A stretch of 64,000 nucleotides of DNA from Agroathelia rolfsii. Lineage: Eukaryota; Basidiomycota; Agaricomycetes; Amylocorticiales; Amylocorticiaceae. Each line of letters begins with the position of its first letter. The first letter of the stretch is position 1. Location: the NCBI GenBank assembly GCA_018343915.1, contig JABRWF010000005.1, positions 1,771,001-1,835,000 of the forward strand. Reading direction: 5' to 3'. This document shows, in pieces, positions 1 through 13,597 of the stretch. A model generated the notes under the pieces. That model made no database searches. It was not told where the DNA came from and saw only the letters and a list, made by a program, of their open reading frames with translations. The translations under genes and the position numbers were made by a program.

Positions 1-776
1 GCAAAATCTATACTTGCTGCTGCTTCTCTATCCAACTTCTTCATCTGGCGGATTCCGCTCATCATGTCCCTTTTGATGTTTGTATGGATGAATGGATGAA
101 TCAGCAGCCCATGTGCCGCTCACGTGTTTCTATCCTTGTAATCATTTTCATTTGTTTCGTGGGCAATGGGCATGCTTAAGTCAGCACTCGCATTTTGACA
201 TCAGGAGGAGTCGTCATCGCTATATCCCTGAGCCAAAGCTTCATTTGACCGTAATAGGTACCCTTCTCGATCAGCACGATTGGCAACGTGAACAGTGAAA
301 GAATCATCGAATTCATCGTCACGTTTTTTTTTTTTTAGCCGTCGGCTATCCCGATTCTGTAATTGACGTTTCTATTCGGGCGGGCTATTGATTCGCTCTC
401 TCTTACGACATTACTTGTAGTGCACAGTTCATCCATTCATTCCTGCCAAGGATGGCTTTATGCAGTTACACAAGTGCAGAATTCCACTCCTCTCAGGCAC
501 TTTTGCAGGCGTATCCAACTCGAGCCATTAAAGGTCATGTAGCGCTTACAGTTGGGTATTACAGTAAAACGCCACACCTGTCCAAGCGGACATACGCTAG
601 TTTACGACAACTGCGACTCATCCGTTGCTTCTAAAATTCCATAAATGGCCTAGATTGGTCTGAGAGTGTCACTTCCACTGCGTGTTAATTATTGTTGTAA
701 TATAATTGGCAGTCGACACAAGTTAGGGAGGCTCGAGAGGCGAGAACACACACACACTCAGCAGTCTACCATTAGC
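1..776. other. No gene recognised
   Basis: Several short open frames exist here, but none has a recognisable domain, a plausible splice structure or a convincing start context. I see nothing I can support as a gene; it may hold the promoter of the small secreted-protein candidate that follows. Confidence 0.5.
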
Positions 777-1070
777 ATGCGCACTACGACAACTATCTGT
801 GTTTATCTTTTATGGGCTGGATATGGCCTGGCTTTGCCACTGATGGCATCAGGTATGTACACGAAACCCTGGTTGCCTGCTAGTAATCTATTTTTACGTT
901 TCCCTTCTTACAGAACTTCCTGAGTCGCGTGGACTTGCCAGGGATGGTTCAGACGTCAACAGTCGCGCAGATACGTCTATTCAACTTGGTAGGTGGAATG
1001 CTCTTCTCCTTTCTACGAATTTTACCCAGGAATCTATGCTCAGGCTGATTGTTTCTTGCTGTTCTTTTGA
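777..1070 (+). CDS. Candidate small secreted protein
   Basis: The start at 777 opens a frame whose first 25 residues look like a signal peptide: MRTTTT, then a hydrophobic core (ICVYLLWAGYGLALPL) and a small-residue cleavage region. A GT-AG intron (853-913) joins exon 1 to an exon at 914-988, with a strong GTATGT donor. A further donor follows at 989. With an acceptor at 1029 the frame closes at 1070, giving about 63 residues. A different acceptor near 1087 would give another C-terminus, so the 3' structure is unsettled. No family is recognised. The call rests on the signal peptide and splice signals only. Confidence 0.33.
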
Positions 1071-2961
1071 TGCGCGTACGTCCAGCAGAACTTTCGAGAC
1101 GCCAGACCGTCTCGCCCGACAGCTCAAATCTATGGAAGAATGCTGTCCATGTTGCGATTGGAGACTACATCTAGATCTGTTTCCTATGGTGATGGACTTG
1201 GATTCGCGTCCCCTACGACGTTGTTTGCGTCGTTTCAAGAACCGTGGTGGCGGCATCATTTCTATTTCTTGAAGAACAAAACAACCTCGACTTTTTTTTT
1301 CTTTCGTTTTGTTCTGTTTCGCCTATTATGCATATAGGACACTGCATTTTCTTCTTCTTCTGCATTCCTCGCTACAAAAGATACCTAGTATTACTACATG
1401 TAAGTATATAATTGCATTGATGATCTATAAACATTTGCATATGTGAATCACTACAATTATGCCCATGTATTTATCGCTGTTTTCCAGTCACCGACTCATC
1501 GCAACTCCATTTCTAAGTGGATTGCTTTGAATCATCGGCGGAGTTCTTTCACTTCCACGCCTTGACAGGCATCATACTCATACTCCATAACTTGACAGGG
1601 AGTGCGGTGCCGTTCATTGATTACAGAGTTTGCGTCCGCATGGGCAGATACACCATCCTCGGGCATAGAATGTATATATCAGGAACCCATTGAGTCCATC
1701 CAGGATCCAGCACACATTCAGTGCCATTCAGTGGTCAGCCTGTTGCTGCCGGCGGTGTGCTGTGAGCAAGAGATCTTTTGGCATTCTCAAAGACACCGTT
1801 ACACGGTATACTTGAAGTCCGACATACATGTACTGATCACATGAGGGGTTTGAATGTATGTAGTATTGTGGTCCATGGACCGATATCTGAGTTGTATGCA
1901 CCACGGGACTAGTTGATTAGGATTCGGACCTGTGGATATTGGGTGATCCTCTAGGCCAGCGTTCTTTGCTTCTAGTACAGGCACGAGCTGGAAGAGGAGG
2001 GGCTTGCGATGCGAGATGTTTCTGATGCTACGTCGTGGCTTTCCGATTACAGCTCGGGCTATTGAGTGCACACCTCCTTGTATTTACCTAAACGGCCAGT
2101 ATACTTTGAGTCGAATACAGCACGTGTACGACTAACACACTAAGTAGCTTTATGATTTCAAGTCAAGGATTCTTCAATCTCAACAGCGTCACCTTGTATT
2201 CCCTATTATCAAATAGCAAACAGCTATATAGTCTACCTTGAACAAAGGCATACCGTTTAGGGCCTTGATTTCCTTCTCTTTATTGTCCTCTAGATTCTCA
2301 TGCTGCGCAGGTACGTAATTCTCTGAATTGAATCCAAAAAGTTGGTACTATTGTTACACGCACAGGAAGAAGCCGGCGCCTCCGAACGGTATGCCGTTAT
2401 CCGGGTTTGACTGTGCTTCTAACACATTTGCATAATAATTCGTCGAAATTAGCAGCTCTGAGAAAACTAGACGTTGGTAAATATGATGGCAATCGCTAGT
2501 GATCAGCTGCGCGCCTGCGCCTTGGGCCGATTCAATTGCCGAGCAGCGAAGTGATGCGCAGTGAGAAAAAAATAGAAAAGCGATTGATAAGTGCAGACGT
2601 AATGTTAGAGCTGGCTTGTATGAAGCTGCGCCTATACAGCCAACGTCAGTTATGAGCTGCGCCCGTGCTCCTGTTCGTGTCCCTCGTTTCGGTTGACCGC
2701 AGTTGGTCAAAGTCGCAGCCAAAAATCAAAGACTCGGACGACAGCATGGTCAAAATACTTCCGACACCCACAACGCTTCTGATTGATAATTCCGGCCGTG
2801 CGCGGCCATAAGAAGAACACTGATGATAGAGCTGTGAATGATGCAAACTCGATTACTATATTTCAACTGCCAGTGCGGCTAGTGGACAAGTTCTTCTCGC
2901 ACTGCCTCCTCACACGACGCCTTGAGCCCTTGTTTGATTGATTGTCAGCTATCACAGCAGT
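1071..2961. other. Intergenic stretch without a supported gene
   Basis: Short frames occur on both strands, and some overlap each other in opposite directions, as expected by chance. None has a recognisable motif. The right end holds the P450 promoter. A similar GC-rich string (core AGCTGCGC) appears around 2508, 2622 and 2654, too weak to call a repeat family. Confidence 0.45.
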
Positions 2962-5414
2962 ATGGGTCTCATCGGCGGTTCCATCCTATCGCTCTTCCTG
3001 GCCTTTGTCGTCTGGAAGCTCCTCAAACGGTGGAACGCGCCGCCTTCCCCGTTCTCGCATATCCCTGGTCCTGCAAAGGCTCATTGGCTGAAAGGTACTC
3101 ACTCGCATGATAATGCAACTGCTTTGTTGTCTTCTGACTCATATTGGTCTTCAGGAAATTATCACCAAATATTCGATCGCGACGGATGGCAGTTCAATAC
3201 AGATGTGGCTGAGACATATGGAGGTGCTGCGAAGATCCATGGGATTCTTGGCGTGCGTGTGCTTTTTTTGGTGTACTAGCTCTTGTTTTTGTATATTGAC
3301 CAGATCTTGTACACAACAGGGAGAGCAACTATACGTGTCAGATCCGCTGGCTTTGCATCATATAGTTGTCAAAGAGAAGGAAGTGTATGAAGAGACTCCG
3401 ATGTTCATCCAGTCAGTTGTTCGATCCCTCGAAGTTCTTGAGAGAGCACGACTGAACAAATATGTGCAGAGGCAACAAAATCATATTTGGAGACGGTCTC
3501 TTGGCGACTCTAGGTTTGGCTTCATGATACTTGCCGTTATTCCTTGGCACGAATGTTTCTAAACTACCGTATTTATGACGTAGGTGACCAGCACAAAAAG
3601 CAGAGAAAGATGCTTAACCCGGTCTTTTCACTTGCAAACATGCGTGATCTTCTCCCTGTTATTCAGCCAATTGCCGGTGAATTACGGGATGCTATCCTTT
3701 CTCGGATTGGGTCTGGTAATATCCATATGAACTCTTAAGTTTAGCTCTGTGATACCAATCTTGACTTTTTAGGGCCTACTGAAGTGAATGTGATGGATTG
3801 GGTGTCCAGAGCTGCGCTTGAGTATATTTGCCAGGCCGGTCTAGGCTATTCTTTCTCTTCCTTGGATCCCAATTCGACAAACGAATATGCTGGTGCCGTG
3901 AAAATGCTGAGGTGAGAAAAAAGAAGCGTTTTTTCCTTCTTCTTCTTCTTCTTCTTCTTCTTCCCATACAAAAATCAAGTTACTCAAATTCATCATAACA
4001 TCAGTCCCACAGCCTTCAAAATTGTCTTATTCAGGCCCCTCGTTCCTCTAGTTTTGCGCATATTCTCGCCATATTGGGCAAATAAGCTTGTGGACTGGTC
4101 ACCCATCAGTGCTCTGAGGGAAATGAGGCGGATCGTGAATGTCATGCATCGTACGGGCCTGGGAATTTATGAGGAAAAGATTGGAAGGCAGAATGCGCAG
4201 AACAAGAATGCTGGGATCAATATTGGCAACAGAGGAAGGGGCAAGGATCTGATGAGTGCCCTGCGTATGCTTTCTCTCGCTTCGAATGCATCATTCTTTA
4301 TCTCAAGTCATTATGTGTTTTTTTATAGTCAAGGCAAACCAGGCCGCGGAGGAACATGAACGACTCACGGAAGCTGAGTTACTTGGTCAAATGAAGTGAG
4401 AGATAAACAACCCTACTTCCTAAGAAGGAAGTTCCGATACTTATTTATCTACTTCCTACTAGCACATTCATCTTTGCAGCATTTGAAACTACAAGTGCAG
4501 CCCTCTGTCGTACCCTGGACATTTTAGCACGACAACCCGAAGTGCAGGCCCGTTTGAGGGCCGAGATCCGCGGTGCAGCCGAAGACGGTTTCCTGCCTTA
4601 CGACGCACTCATGAACTTGCCCTACCTCGATGCAGTATGCAGGGAGACACTGCGCCTTTACCCTCCTGTCATTCTTTTGAGTCGCATGTAAGGATTATTT
4701 TTCTTCTTCTTGCATATCCGATAACTCGAATGCCAATCGAATCAGGGCTCGCGCGGATTCAACCTTACCATTGCAGTATCCCATGACATCCAACTCTGGC
4801 GCACCCATATCGTCTATCCAAGTGCCGAATGGCTCTATCATCATCATGTCCATCTATGCATCCAATAGGAATAAGAAAGTATGGGGCGAAGATGCCGAGG
4901 AGTGGAAGCCTGAGAGATGGCTTGGCCGTCCTGTCTCAGAGGTAGGCATGGCCTCAGATGGTTCGCATTATCCGGGTGTGTATGGAAATATGTAGGTGTT
5001 TTCTTTTTTCAGATGAACTTTTCCTTGCTAAATCGTTTTTTTTTTTTTTTTTGATAGGATGACTTTCTTAGGAGGTGGAAGAGCTTGCATGTAAGTTGTC
5101 ATACGCTTAACTTGAAAATTGACACAACTCATTCTATGTCACTCGCAGCGGCTTCAAGTTTGCTGAGATGGAATTGAGTGCGTAGCGCTTTCTCTTTCCT
5201 TTCGAATATTTATTTATTTATTCCTTCTCTAGAACAAGTGCTTGCCACCTTACTACTCTCGCTCCATTTCTCTCCCGCGGAAAGGCCCGTCGAGTGGAAG
5301 ATGGCCGGTGTGCAAACTCCGATCGTGCCGGCACCCCAAGGAGATGGAATTACGCCGCAGCTGCCGCTGACGTTGAGGCCGGTTGTCGAGGGCGACTTCA
5401 AGTTCACAGCATGA
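2962..5414 (+). CDS. Cytochrome P450 monooxygenase, 13 exons
   Basis: This is a microsomal haem-thiolate monooxygenase of unknown substrate. The exons I place (2962-3094, 3155-3252, 3320-3411, 3470-3513, 3584-3715, 3773-3911, 4005-4264, 4329-4395, 4463-4687, 4746-4991, 5058-5090, 5149-5177, 5233-5414) sum to 1,680 nt, or 559 residues, with every phase matching. An N-terminal membrane anchor is followed by a Pro-rich hinge (HIPGPAK). The I-helix reads AAFETTS near residue 327, the K-helix ExxR is ETLR (383-386), PERW lies further on, and the haem loop is FLGGGRACIG with Cys489. The I-helix acidic residue is Glu instead of the common Asp. The length is usual for fungal P450s and all key motifs are intact. 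No biosynthetic partners are adjacent, so cluster membership is not indicated. Confidence 0.93.
3937..3963. repeat. (TTC)n microsatellite in a P450 intron
   Basis: About nine TTC units lie in the intron between P450 exons 6 and 7. They form the polypyrimidine part of the intron upstream of its acceptor. Confidence 0.85.
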
Positions 5415-5906
5415 CAAGCAGGTTGAATTGTAGGTATGACTAGTTGGGCATCATGGTTGATCTTATATTCATGACGGATCTCTTGGCAGCTGTGGTGTAA
5501 GAAAAAGGAGATGATGGAGTGATGGCTTACAATGTATACGTCCGGGATTGGCAAGATTGTAATGAATACATCGCTTTGTGTTTTGTATGTCCGACCAATT
5601 GACACTTGAAATGGAATATTTGTCCAAGATAGGGAGACTGTAGCAGGTGTACCAGACATTATACCTTTGGTAGTAATGATTGCGGTGATTGTGCTTATGT
5701 AAAGAGGCCTGCATCAGTAGTGACGCAGAAACATCCATTGCGGCGGTGGTCAGGTTGGCTTCAAAGTTCGACTGCTGCTTCACTACTCTAATACTCCTCT
5801 TGCTCTGTTTCTCTGTCTATCTTCTGCTTCTTCTTTAGGCCCCCGTGCCTGCGCCCCTCGTTCTGATATCCTAATTTCCATTCTTACATTGTAACATTTT
5901 CTCCTT
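5415..5906. other. P450-kinase intergenic region
   Basis: It lies between two genes on the same strand. It should hold the P450 polyadenylation signals and the kinase promoter. A pyrimidine-rich stretch runs from about 5780 to 5830. No other element is recognised. Confidence 0.5.
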
Positions 5907-8900
5907 ATGCCTGCTGCTCACGCCGGCCACAAGCCGTCGGGATCCGTCTCCCAGAACCAAAAGGCCCAGCTGGCTAATGCATATAACGAACTCGGAAAGG
6001 AACTCTCCTCTTCTAAAATACGTGTAGTAGGTAATTACACACTAGGCAAGGTCATCGGCGAGGGTTAGTCTTTTTTTGCGATGCGTAACCATTGTTCCGA
6101 TTCATTCAAACCCTTCTCCGTGCGCGCTTTCTCTGTCACAGGCGCGTATGGCAAAGTCCGTATGGGCACCCACCGACTCACGTCGACCAAGGTGGCGATA
6201 AAGCAGATTCCAAAAGCCATGTCGGCCGTCCTGACCCGTGAGATACACCATCACCGCCAGTTACATCATCCCCACATCATGCAGATGTACGAAGTGATCG
6301 CGACGGAAAGCCATATTTGGATAGTCACTGAGCTTTGCTCCGGCGGAGAGTTGTTCGATTTCCTTGTGGAAAAGGGCCGCTTCTCAGAAGAGGAGGCCAG
6401 GATCATATTTGGCCAGCTCTGTCTCGCCGTCGCCTACCTCCATGACAAGGGTGTCGTCCACCGTGATCTTAAGCTTGAGAATGTTTTGTTGGATGAAAAA
6501 TGTCGTGTGAAGCTGGGAGACTTTGGCTTCGCCCGTGAATTCCAACGTAGCTCTCTCATGGAGACCTTTTGTGGCACTACGGGGTATGCTGCGCCTGAGA
6601 TGCTAGAATGCAAGAAGTACCTTGGAGCAGGTGGGCGGTTGATTTGCTTTGCTAGTCCATACTCAGTCTCATAGACTTTCCAGAGGTGGACATCTGGTCT
6701 CTGGGCGTCATTCTATATTGTCTACTAACTGGCATGCTGCCGTTCGATGATGACGACGAAGCAGTCATGCGTCGTAAAATCATCTACGACAGTTTCCAAG
6801 ATCCTGAATGGCTATCTGCAGGTATCATCATTGTCCCTCCCTTCACCTGTTAACATCATGTCATCGCTAAATCTATCTCCAGAATGTCGTGATTTGATAT
6901 CTAATGTCTTACAAAAAGACTCTTCGAAGCGGTTCACTATTTCACAAATTCTCTCTCATCCTTGGTTCACCGCACAATCACGTCTGAACAACAAAGACTC
7001 GTCGGCCCCTGATAGATCTCACCAGCCTTCACCTTTACCCGCGCCCCTCAATACTAACACCAGTTCCGTTGACATTGACGATTCACCGCTATCCGCTTCC
7101 TCATTCGTCACTGCATCGTCTGAGATGCCTGAACCAGTGCTCAACAAGGATGATCCCTTCACAACACCTAGACAAAATCAGGACTCCTCAAATGCTACTG
7201 CTGCAGGTGATCAAAACGCACGAGCCGAAGCGCTAGAAACCCTTCAGACTGGTTATAGACCTCGCACGCCCGAGCGACGCTCCCCTGCCCCATTCGTCAT
7301 GTCACCCGATACGACACCTGTCAAAGCACCTCCTGCCTTGCCAACACGCACACCGGCGCGCACCAAACGCCGTTCGGTCTCTTCCACCGGTTCGGACACC
7401 GCTCCACCGATATTCGACAAGGTGTTTGTGCCCGTGGCAAACCAGGACTTTTCTTCTCTCATCCACACTCCGGCGCCAATCATCTTCTCAACACCCCTAG
7501 AGCGTGACCTGCTGAATAACTTGAGCATGCTCGGATTCGACACCGGGCAGATTGTTCACTCGGTACTCAGTGACGCGTGTGACGCTGCGGGTGCGATCTG
7601 GTGGATATTACGACGTAAGGCCGAGAAGAAGCTCATGGAGCAGCCTTCATCGCAGAAGGTGTCCTCGTCGGATAAGGAGAGCGCTGAAGGGGGCGAGACC
7701 CATCGTCGTCACCACCATCACCATAATCATGATCGTGACAAGCCGGAGTCAGCGACTTTGGATGTCCATGACTCACCTTCGAAGCGCACCATCATCGCAG
7801 CGCAGTCGGCGCCTGAACTATCGTTTGTCCCTGCGACACCGACGACGGCGGATCGTGATCAGCATAATAATCATTATCAGCCACCCAAAACGCCTCCGAG
7901 TGATGCGCAGGCGGCGGTGCCGGTGCATGGACCGTATCTATCTACGTCGTCGCCATCTCTGAATGATGCACGGTCGAACCCTACATCGCCGAGCAGCTCA
8001 AGCAATCAAGGCTCAAAAGGGCGTAAAGGGCGTTCGGGAAGTGTCAGCATTATGCAGCGGGCGAACACTGCGCTGGAAGCCGTGGGTATTGTGCGCAAGA
8101 AGTCTTCAGAGGGTGTAAGAGATGACAAGGGCAAAGGCAAGGAAAAGGAGAAAGACAAGGAGAAAGACAGTGAGACTAGCAAGGCATCTATCTCGGTCTC
8201 TGAACACGAACCGAGGAACTCGCACGGCAGCACTAGCTCGTCGAAGTTGCACAAGACTCCTCCTGCTTCTCCGGATTCTAGGCAAATAAAACCCTTGACT
8301 GGGTCTCCATGGATTCTGGCAGGTTCAAAGCCACTGACATCTGATATCGTTGACTCTCCTAGTCCATCTCCGACGTCTCCAGGTGATACTCTTACTTCCC
8401 TGCCCAGCTTCAACGAGAAGGGGAACAAAGTCAACCATCGCAATCGTGCCAGTTTGTTGTCGGCCTTCCGTTTCTGGTTCATCGAAGATCGCAAAGGCAA
8501 GCGCAAGGATACAGGAGGTGTTCCGGGAAGCTCATCGCCAGGCTCAATGCGAGTAGGAGGTCCATCCGGCAGCAACGCCGATAGGGGTGGTCCCATACAA
8601 AGACGTTTGAGCGGCCGCGCAACTCGCGGGGGCTCTTCCCGCAACAAACGTGGCTCCAGACGCTCGAGCAGTGTCAATTCGAGACGATCATCTGGCGCCT
8701 CGGCACATGTGATCGCACTTGATTCTCCACTTCAGTTCCCACTCGAGAAGATACCATCTCGGAATTCGTATGGAGCACATACACCTATCTCGGAGAGGGG
8801 GGACTACTCCTCTAGGCCGTCATCCATACGCAGCATACCAGTACGCCATCGCAAGTCACCATCGGCCAGTTCGGCAGGTTCTGCGCATTACCGCGCGGCT

Positions 8901-9896
8901 TCTCCGCTGCAGAAATATCACCATCATCGGGGTAGCTCTGGTTCCTCCACTCGCGTCATTCGTCAGACGTCGGGCCATCAACATCAGGGCATACCGCCGC
9001 GACCAAATCACACGCGTCACAACTCTGCCGCCTCTTCGGTCCACTCCTTGCCATCATCGCGTCCAACATCGTTTCATGACTTCTCGGAATCAGAAGCACC
9101 TAGAACAGGCTCCCCATTCCGGCAGTATCGCAGGCGTAGTGCCGGTGAGGACAGTATTCCCGCCTCACGCCGAGGGGGCCATAGTGGAGGTAGTGGCAGC
9201 GGCAGCAGCAGCGCCACATTCATTGCTCACAAGAAGCAGACCCTCTTTGCAAGCCCTGTTCTCTCCTCTGGGCGGTCCAGCTGGAAGAAGTCCTGGGGCC
9301 TCGAGCCGCCTGGGTGGCAATCGCGCTCAGCCCATCTGCCCGTAGAGATCCTGTACATCTCCCCCGCGCTTGAGGGCGCATCAAGTGGCATTCGGGATGT
9401 GTTTACGGGTCGGGCGTCTGCTAATGGCGCTGCCTCTACTAGCGCTGGGCTTGGTTACACAGGGGACGAGAGCGATTGGGTAGATGAGGACGACGATGAG
9501 CCTGCATTCGTTGGCGGGCTGGGACAGACGCCGACACCGAGCTCCACCGGTGGTGGTAGCGGCACAAGCGGGGTGAGCGGCTTCAGTAGCTTTGGGAATT
9601 ATCTCGCGTCGACACCGGAGGTGCCTACGCTCTTGCCTCCGCCGCCTCACCATAATCATTACAACCGCCCGGGGAAGGGTGCTGGGAAGAATAATGCCGG
9701 TGGAGGAGTTGGTAATTCTGGGCGGGGTAGGGGGACAGGGCACACCACGGCGAACAGTAAACCTTCACCCGCATCGTCAGAGACGGCTTTTGATGCAACC
9801 GAGTCGAGAGCAACTAGGCGCAATTTGCCGTCTGCAAGGGGCCCGGCATTGCGTGCTAGTGCAATCCAGGAGGAGGACGAAGGGGAGGAAGAGTGA
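5907..9896 (+). CDS. KIN4: Kin4-like CAMKL Ser/Thr protein kinase
   Basis: Four exons (5907-6063, 6142-6630, 6684-6821, 6883-9896) sum to 3,798 nt, or 1,265 residues. The kinase domain begins about residue 47. It has a Gly loop (GEGAYGKV), catalytic Lys73 in VAIK, the catalytic loop HRDLKLEN (His159-Asp161), DFGFA at 179 and an activation segment ending in GYAAPE. A UBA-like segment typical of AMPK-related kinases sits near residues 466-512 (LGFDTGQIV..VLSDACDAAGAIWWI). The remaining 700 residues are Ser-, Pro- and Arg-rich and probably disordered, with a His-rich run and a Lys/Glu run (KGKGKEKEK). DFGFA, the UBA-like segment and the long tail fit the fungal Kin4 group (spindle-position and stress signalling); assignment within CAMKL is inference. 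All catalytic residues are present. Confidence 0.88.
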
Positions 9897-10252
9897 TTAG
9901 GTTATTATTTTCTTTTCTGGCGCTTGGCATTGTCCGTCGTCGGTTATCATTTTTGCAGTTTCTGCTGCAGGTGATGAATATAGGCACACACACGCACCAT
10001 CTTCGCATTCATTTCATTTTTTCATTGCTCTCTCTCTCTCTCTCTTTCTCAATCTGTTTTTGCTTTCTGAACATCTATTTATAATATATACCCTACCGCG
10101 ATAGTATTATCAATATTGACCTGTTTCTTTCACTTTCTTTCAATGGTTCGTTCCATATCCCAGTCCGAGGGTGCATGATTACACTGTACTAAGTACATAC
10201 ATCATCCTTTCTGCTGTCGTCACTTTTACATTTGCCTATGCATAATATAATC
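9897..10252. other. Convergent 3' region with a (CT)n run
   Basis: The kinase and the UBP14 homologue converge here. A CT microsatellite lies at about 10028-10046. No gene is visible; both transcripts should end in this stretch. Confidence 0.6.
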
Positions 10253-13200
10253 TTATGCCTTTTCAAATACATAGATGTACGCCAACTTCTTCAAATCTCT
10301 CACACTCTCATCGTCCGCTTTGACGACCTTTTCGTCATTGAACAACACCCATCCTTCTCCAGGTGTATGTATATGCGCAACATAATGGCCGGAATGGACA
10401 GAAGGGCCCTTGTGTGAGATGAACGCCTTGAGACGGTATTTTGCCGGCAGATCTTTGGAGCCAGTCAAAGCAGGGGCAGTGGTTGAAGAAGCAGCCTCGG
10501 TGCCTGAAGCTAAAGGTGCATCCTCTCCAGTGTCGTCTGGATGGTTGAATAGCCATTCGACGGCCCGCTCGATGTCGCCTCCCTGATTATACAAAACCCA
10601 CATGAATATAGGCGGAACTACACAAATTCAAATTACCCATGTTCACCCACCGTTTCTCGCAATGCTTTCCGTGCCTGAGTAGGCGTAAAGCCCATGTCCG
10701 AAAGCATGCTAATTTGTTCGGGGGAAGGTTCATTTCCTGAGGGTTTACCAACGCTCGACCCTAGATCGATAGGGGCATCAATGTCTAATCGCGTGGGTAA
10801 ATGTCAAGCATCAGTCTAGGTCATAGGCGGATAAATATTGACGGCGAAAAAGTGTACCTGGATCATCCATGTGCGAAAACAACCACTCCATAGCTGCTTC
10901 AGCACTATTATTGCCTGTGGCCAGTAGTGCTTTCTGGCATCGGACGGTTGGGAAACCCATGCCCTCCAGCTGGCTCATAGCATTTGCATCAAACGCTGGC
11001 AAGGCTGGAGCTGAAATCCGAAAATGTCAGCCCCAAGTGCATGGGTAATGCCGATTAATATTATTCTCACCTGCAGCGGTATCCGTCTCGCTCAGGGGAA
11101 CCTCATTAGGCTGCAGTCCGTGACCCAGATATTGATCTAGTACAATGTTATCATCTGCTGGTAAGATGACAGGTATATCTGTTGTTTTGCATGGTTCATC
11201 AAATGAGCCAATGACGAGAAACCAATCTCAATTTACCAAGTTTTGACGGAACCCAGTTTACGAGTTGGAATTTCTTAGCGTGAACAACCAGGACATCAGG
11301 GAATGTTGCAAAGTTTGTCCGCCTATATATGTGACGGATCCTTTTCAGTCACAAATATAATCGAACAAAAATCAACATACTTTTCGGCAAGGACACTCTT
11401 CTTACAGTCCGGGCAACTGTATTCCAAATGCTCCGGCGCAGCTAGTATCTCAAGCAACTCTTCCAATGTCACATCATGGTATTCCGCTTTGCCATCCCCA
11501 TCCTTTCCTTTCTCCCTCGCAGGTACCGCCAAACTAACACTATCTACACCATCCGTCCGATAACGCACTCGGTTACACTCAGTACATTGCAGTCTTTGCT
11601 CCAAGCCAAAACTGAATGTCTGTGTCACATCTGCATCCGCGCTCCCACCAACCTTCTTTTGGTACCGTCTCAGCGCCGTAAGCAACCAAGAAAAGAATTC
11701 TTCTGCATCTTGCTGTCTCATCGTCGCAAACTCGGCGTGACCTTTTCCGATCAGCGCCTTGAATGCGGCAGGCTTGATGCCAGTCTGGAACACGGGTGTA
11801 GGAGACTCGTGAGCCAGGGGGTTCGTATTGTCTGCAATAGAGTTTTTCGACGCGGGGTGGGAGTATCGTCCTGAGAGCAGCCCATCGGATATTTTAAACA
11901 TTTGACATTCGAGGCAGTCGGCGGGAAGACTTTCTGCGCAGCTGACCCAATGGTCGATCGCTTGATGGTAGCGCTTTTGGAAGGAAGGAAGCGAGAAGAT
12001 GGTTTGTAGGACGGATGCCATATAGCAGCTGTAATTCGATTCATAAGAAAAGAGAGAACTGTGAGAAAGGATCAGGAAACAAAGACAAACCTGTTACCAA
12101 GGTTTGCAAGGCCAGTGAGTCCTGATCCGAATACTGGTTGCAATGCTTTCCCATCTTCTCCTACTAGAGAGAAGTCAAATTTGAGATTGTGTTCGATTTG
12201 CTAAACATAGAGTATTTTTAGTTATGAAGTCCTATTGAAGATGCGAGGTAAATCGGTATACCAATTCCGTCATTGATTTTTCCGTTTTGGTCTGTGTATT
12301 GATATTGATACCAAACGCTGCGAGATGCGCAGCCATTTCTGGATCTAATCTGGATTCGTTGCAGGCATAGCAGTATATATCTGACATCCAAGGTTGAAAG
12401 AAATTCTACATTAAGAAACAGTATGTTGATCTCACCTGCGTTTCCTTCTGCGCTGATAGTACCCAATTTCACACTAATAGGATGTTTAGTCTCTTCATAG
12501 TGTGCCAAACCATGTCCGTTGCCGCCAGTCCCACCATATTGCGCGCGACCACATCCAAGCGAGCCGCACGTAAGACAGAGCCACAGGTTTTCCTTCAAAT
12601 CGCAGGCCCTACAATGTGCGAGACCTGATGCGGCAATGGGTCCTTGAGAATATTGTTCTAGTGTGAGTGTATGCTCGCAAGGCGTAATCTCTTCCTCCCA
12701 CGCCTGGACTTCGGATTGGCGGGCCGAGGACATGCTTTGCATTACACCCTCAACCAGGGGCTTTGCCTATCATGGCCTCGAGATCAATACAGTCATAAAA
12801 CCGTAGAAAGTCAAGAAATTATCACTTGTGAACTAGCTGGCAGCTCAGCACCAGAGATTGGATTGCATAACCAACACTTGAGAGTGGTGATATGATCGAA
12901 TTTATCCTCCTCGCGTTCCTCGACGATGGCAAGTTTAGTCATTTTCAACGGCGGTTCTTCAGATTCAGGCTATATGCACATATGAGCAGTACACAAGGTT
13001 AGAAGCCCAAAACATATATGATGATAATATTGCTTACGCGCTGTGAGGACGGCTTTGGACGACGCTTGACATTCAGAGTAAATTGGTGATCACTCTTCGC
13101 GATGTGCAATCGCGTATGGTTTCGCGGCTCTGCGAGACAACCGCCATTGAAGCACACGAGGCAAACGTCTATTCCGTGTTCAGAGTCCTGTAGTCGAAAT

Positions 13201-13359
13201 ATAGTATCAAATGATGAACTGAAGTTAGGTAATGACAACAGGGTGAAATAAACATACTTGATTATCAAAGCATTGAGTACATTCCTCTCGGTGAACAGGT
13301 TGAGAGAGTTTGGGTGGCTGCAGCTTCAGCAGGTCGGCATAATGTGTACAGTCTGTCAT
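10253..13359 (-). CDS. UBP14: Ubiquitin carboxyl-terminal hydrolase UBP14/USP5
   Basis: This deubiquitinase disassembles free ubiquitin chains and so feeds monoubiquitin back to the cell. The start at 13359 opens MTDCTHYADLL. In-frame exons follow at 13258-13359, 13038-13187, 12826-12969, 12436-12766, 12262-12380, 12091-12200, and from 12028 downward. In order I see a variant N-terminal zinc finger, the canonical ZnF-UBP (CRAC..CLTCGSLGCGR..H), the Cys box GLANLGNSCYM, QQDAEEFF, a CxxC pair region, two UBA domains (LEGMGFPTVRCQKAL and LSDMGFTPTQARKAL), and the His box HSGHYVAHI ending in AYIYVFEKA. That is the full USP5 domain order. The Cys box is split by an intron one base before the catalytic Cys codon. 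Roughly 780-800 residues, as expected. It is convergent with the kinase. Confidence 0.93.
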
Positions 13360-13597
13360 GATCGAATCAATAAATGCCGGTGGTGATGGTTAAAGTTAAT
13401 GGCTGTGGCTCAAAGATCAATATAAGTGATGCAATGGATGCAAGTAGACAGAGCCGCTACTAGCCCACAGATCACGTGGGCGCTGGCCCATATATCGAAA
13501 TCATGCAGTAAGTGACCACACCACAGGATGAGAATATTCATCCTCAAAAATCATATATGGAGTACAATCAAAGGTAAAATATAATCTACATCATAGT

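Noticed and set aside
8006..8677. 223-residue open frame on the minus strand inside the kinase gene
   Set aside because: It mirrors the Ser/Arg-rich tail of the Kin4-like kinase in the antisense frame and has no domain. The sense frame has a complete gene structure.
2962..9896. A secondary-metabolite cluster around the P450
   Set aside because: No synthase, terpene cyclase, transporter or cluster regulator is adjacent; the next genes are housekeeping or signalling genes.
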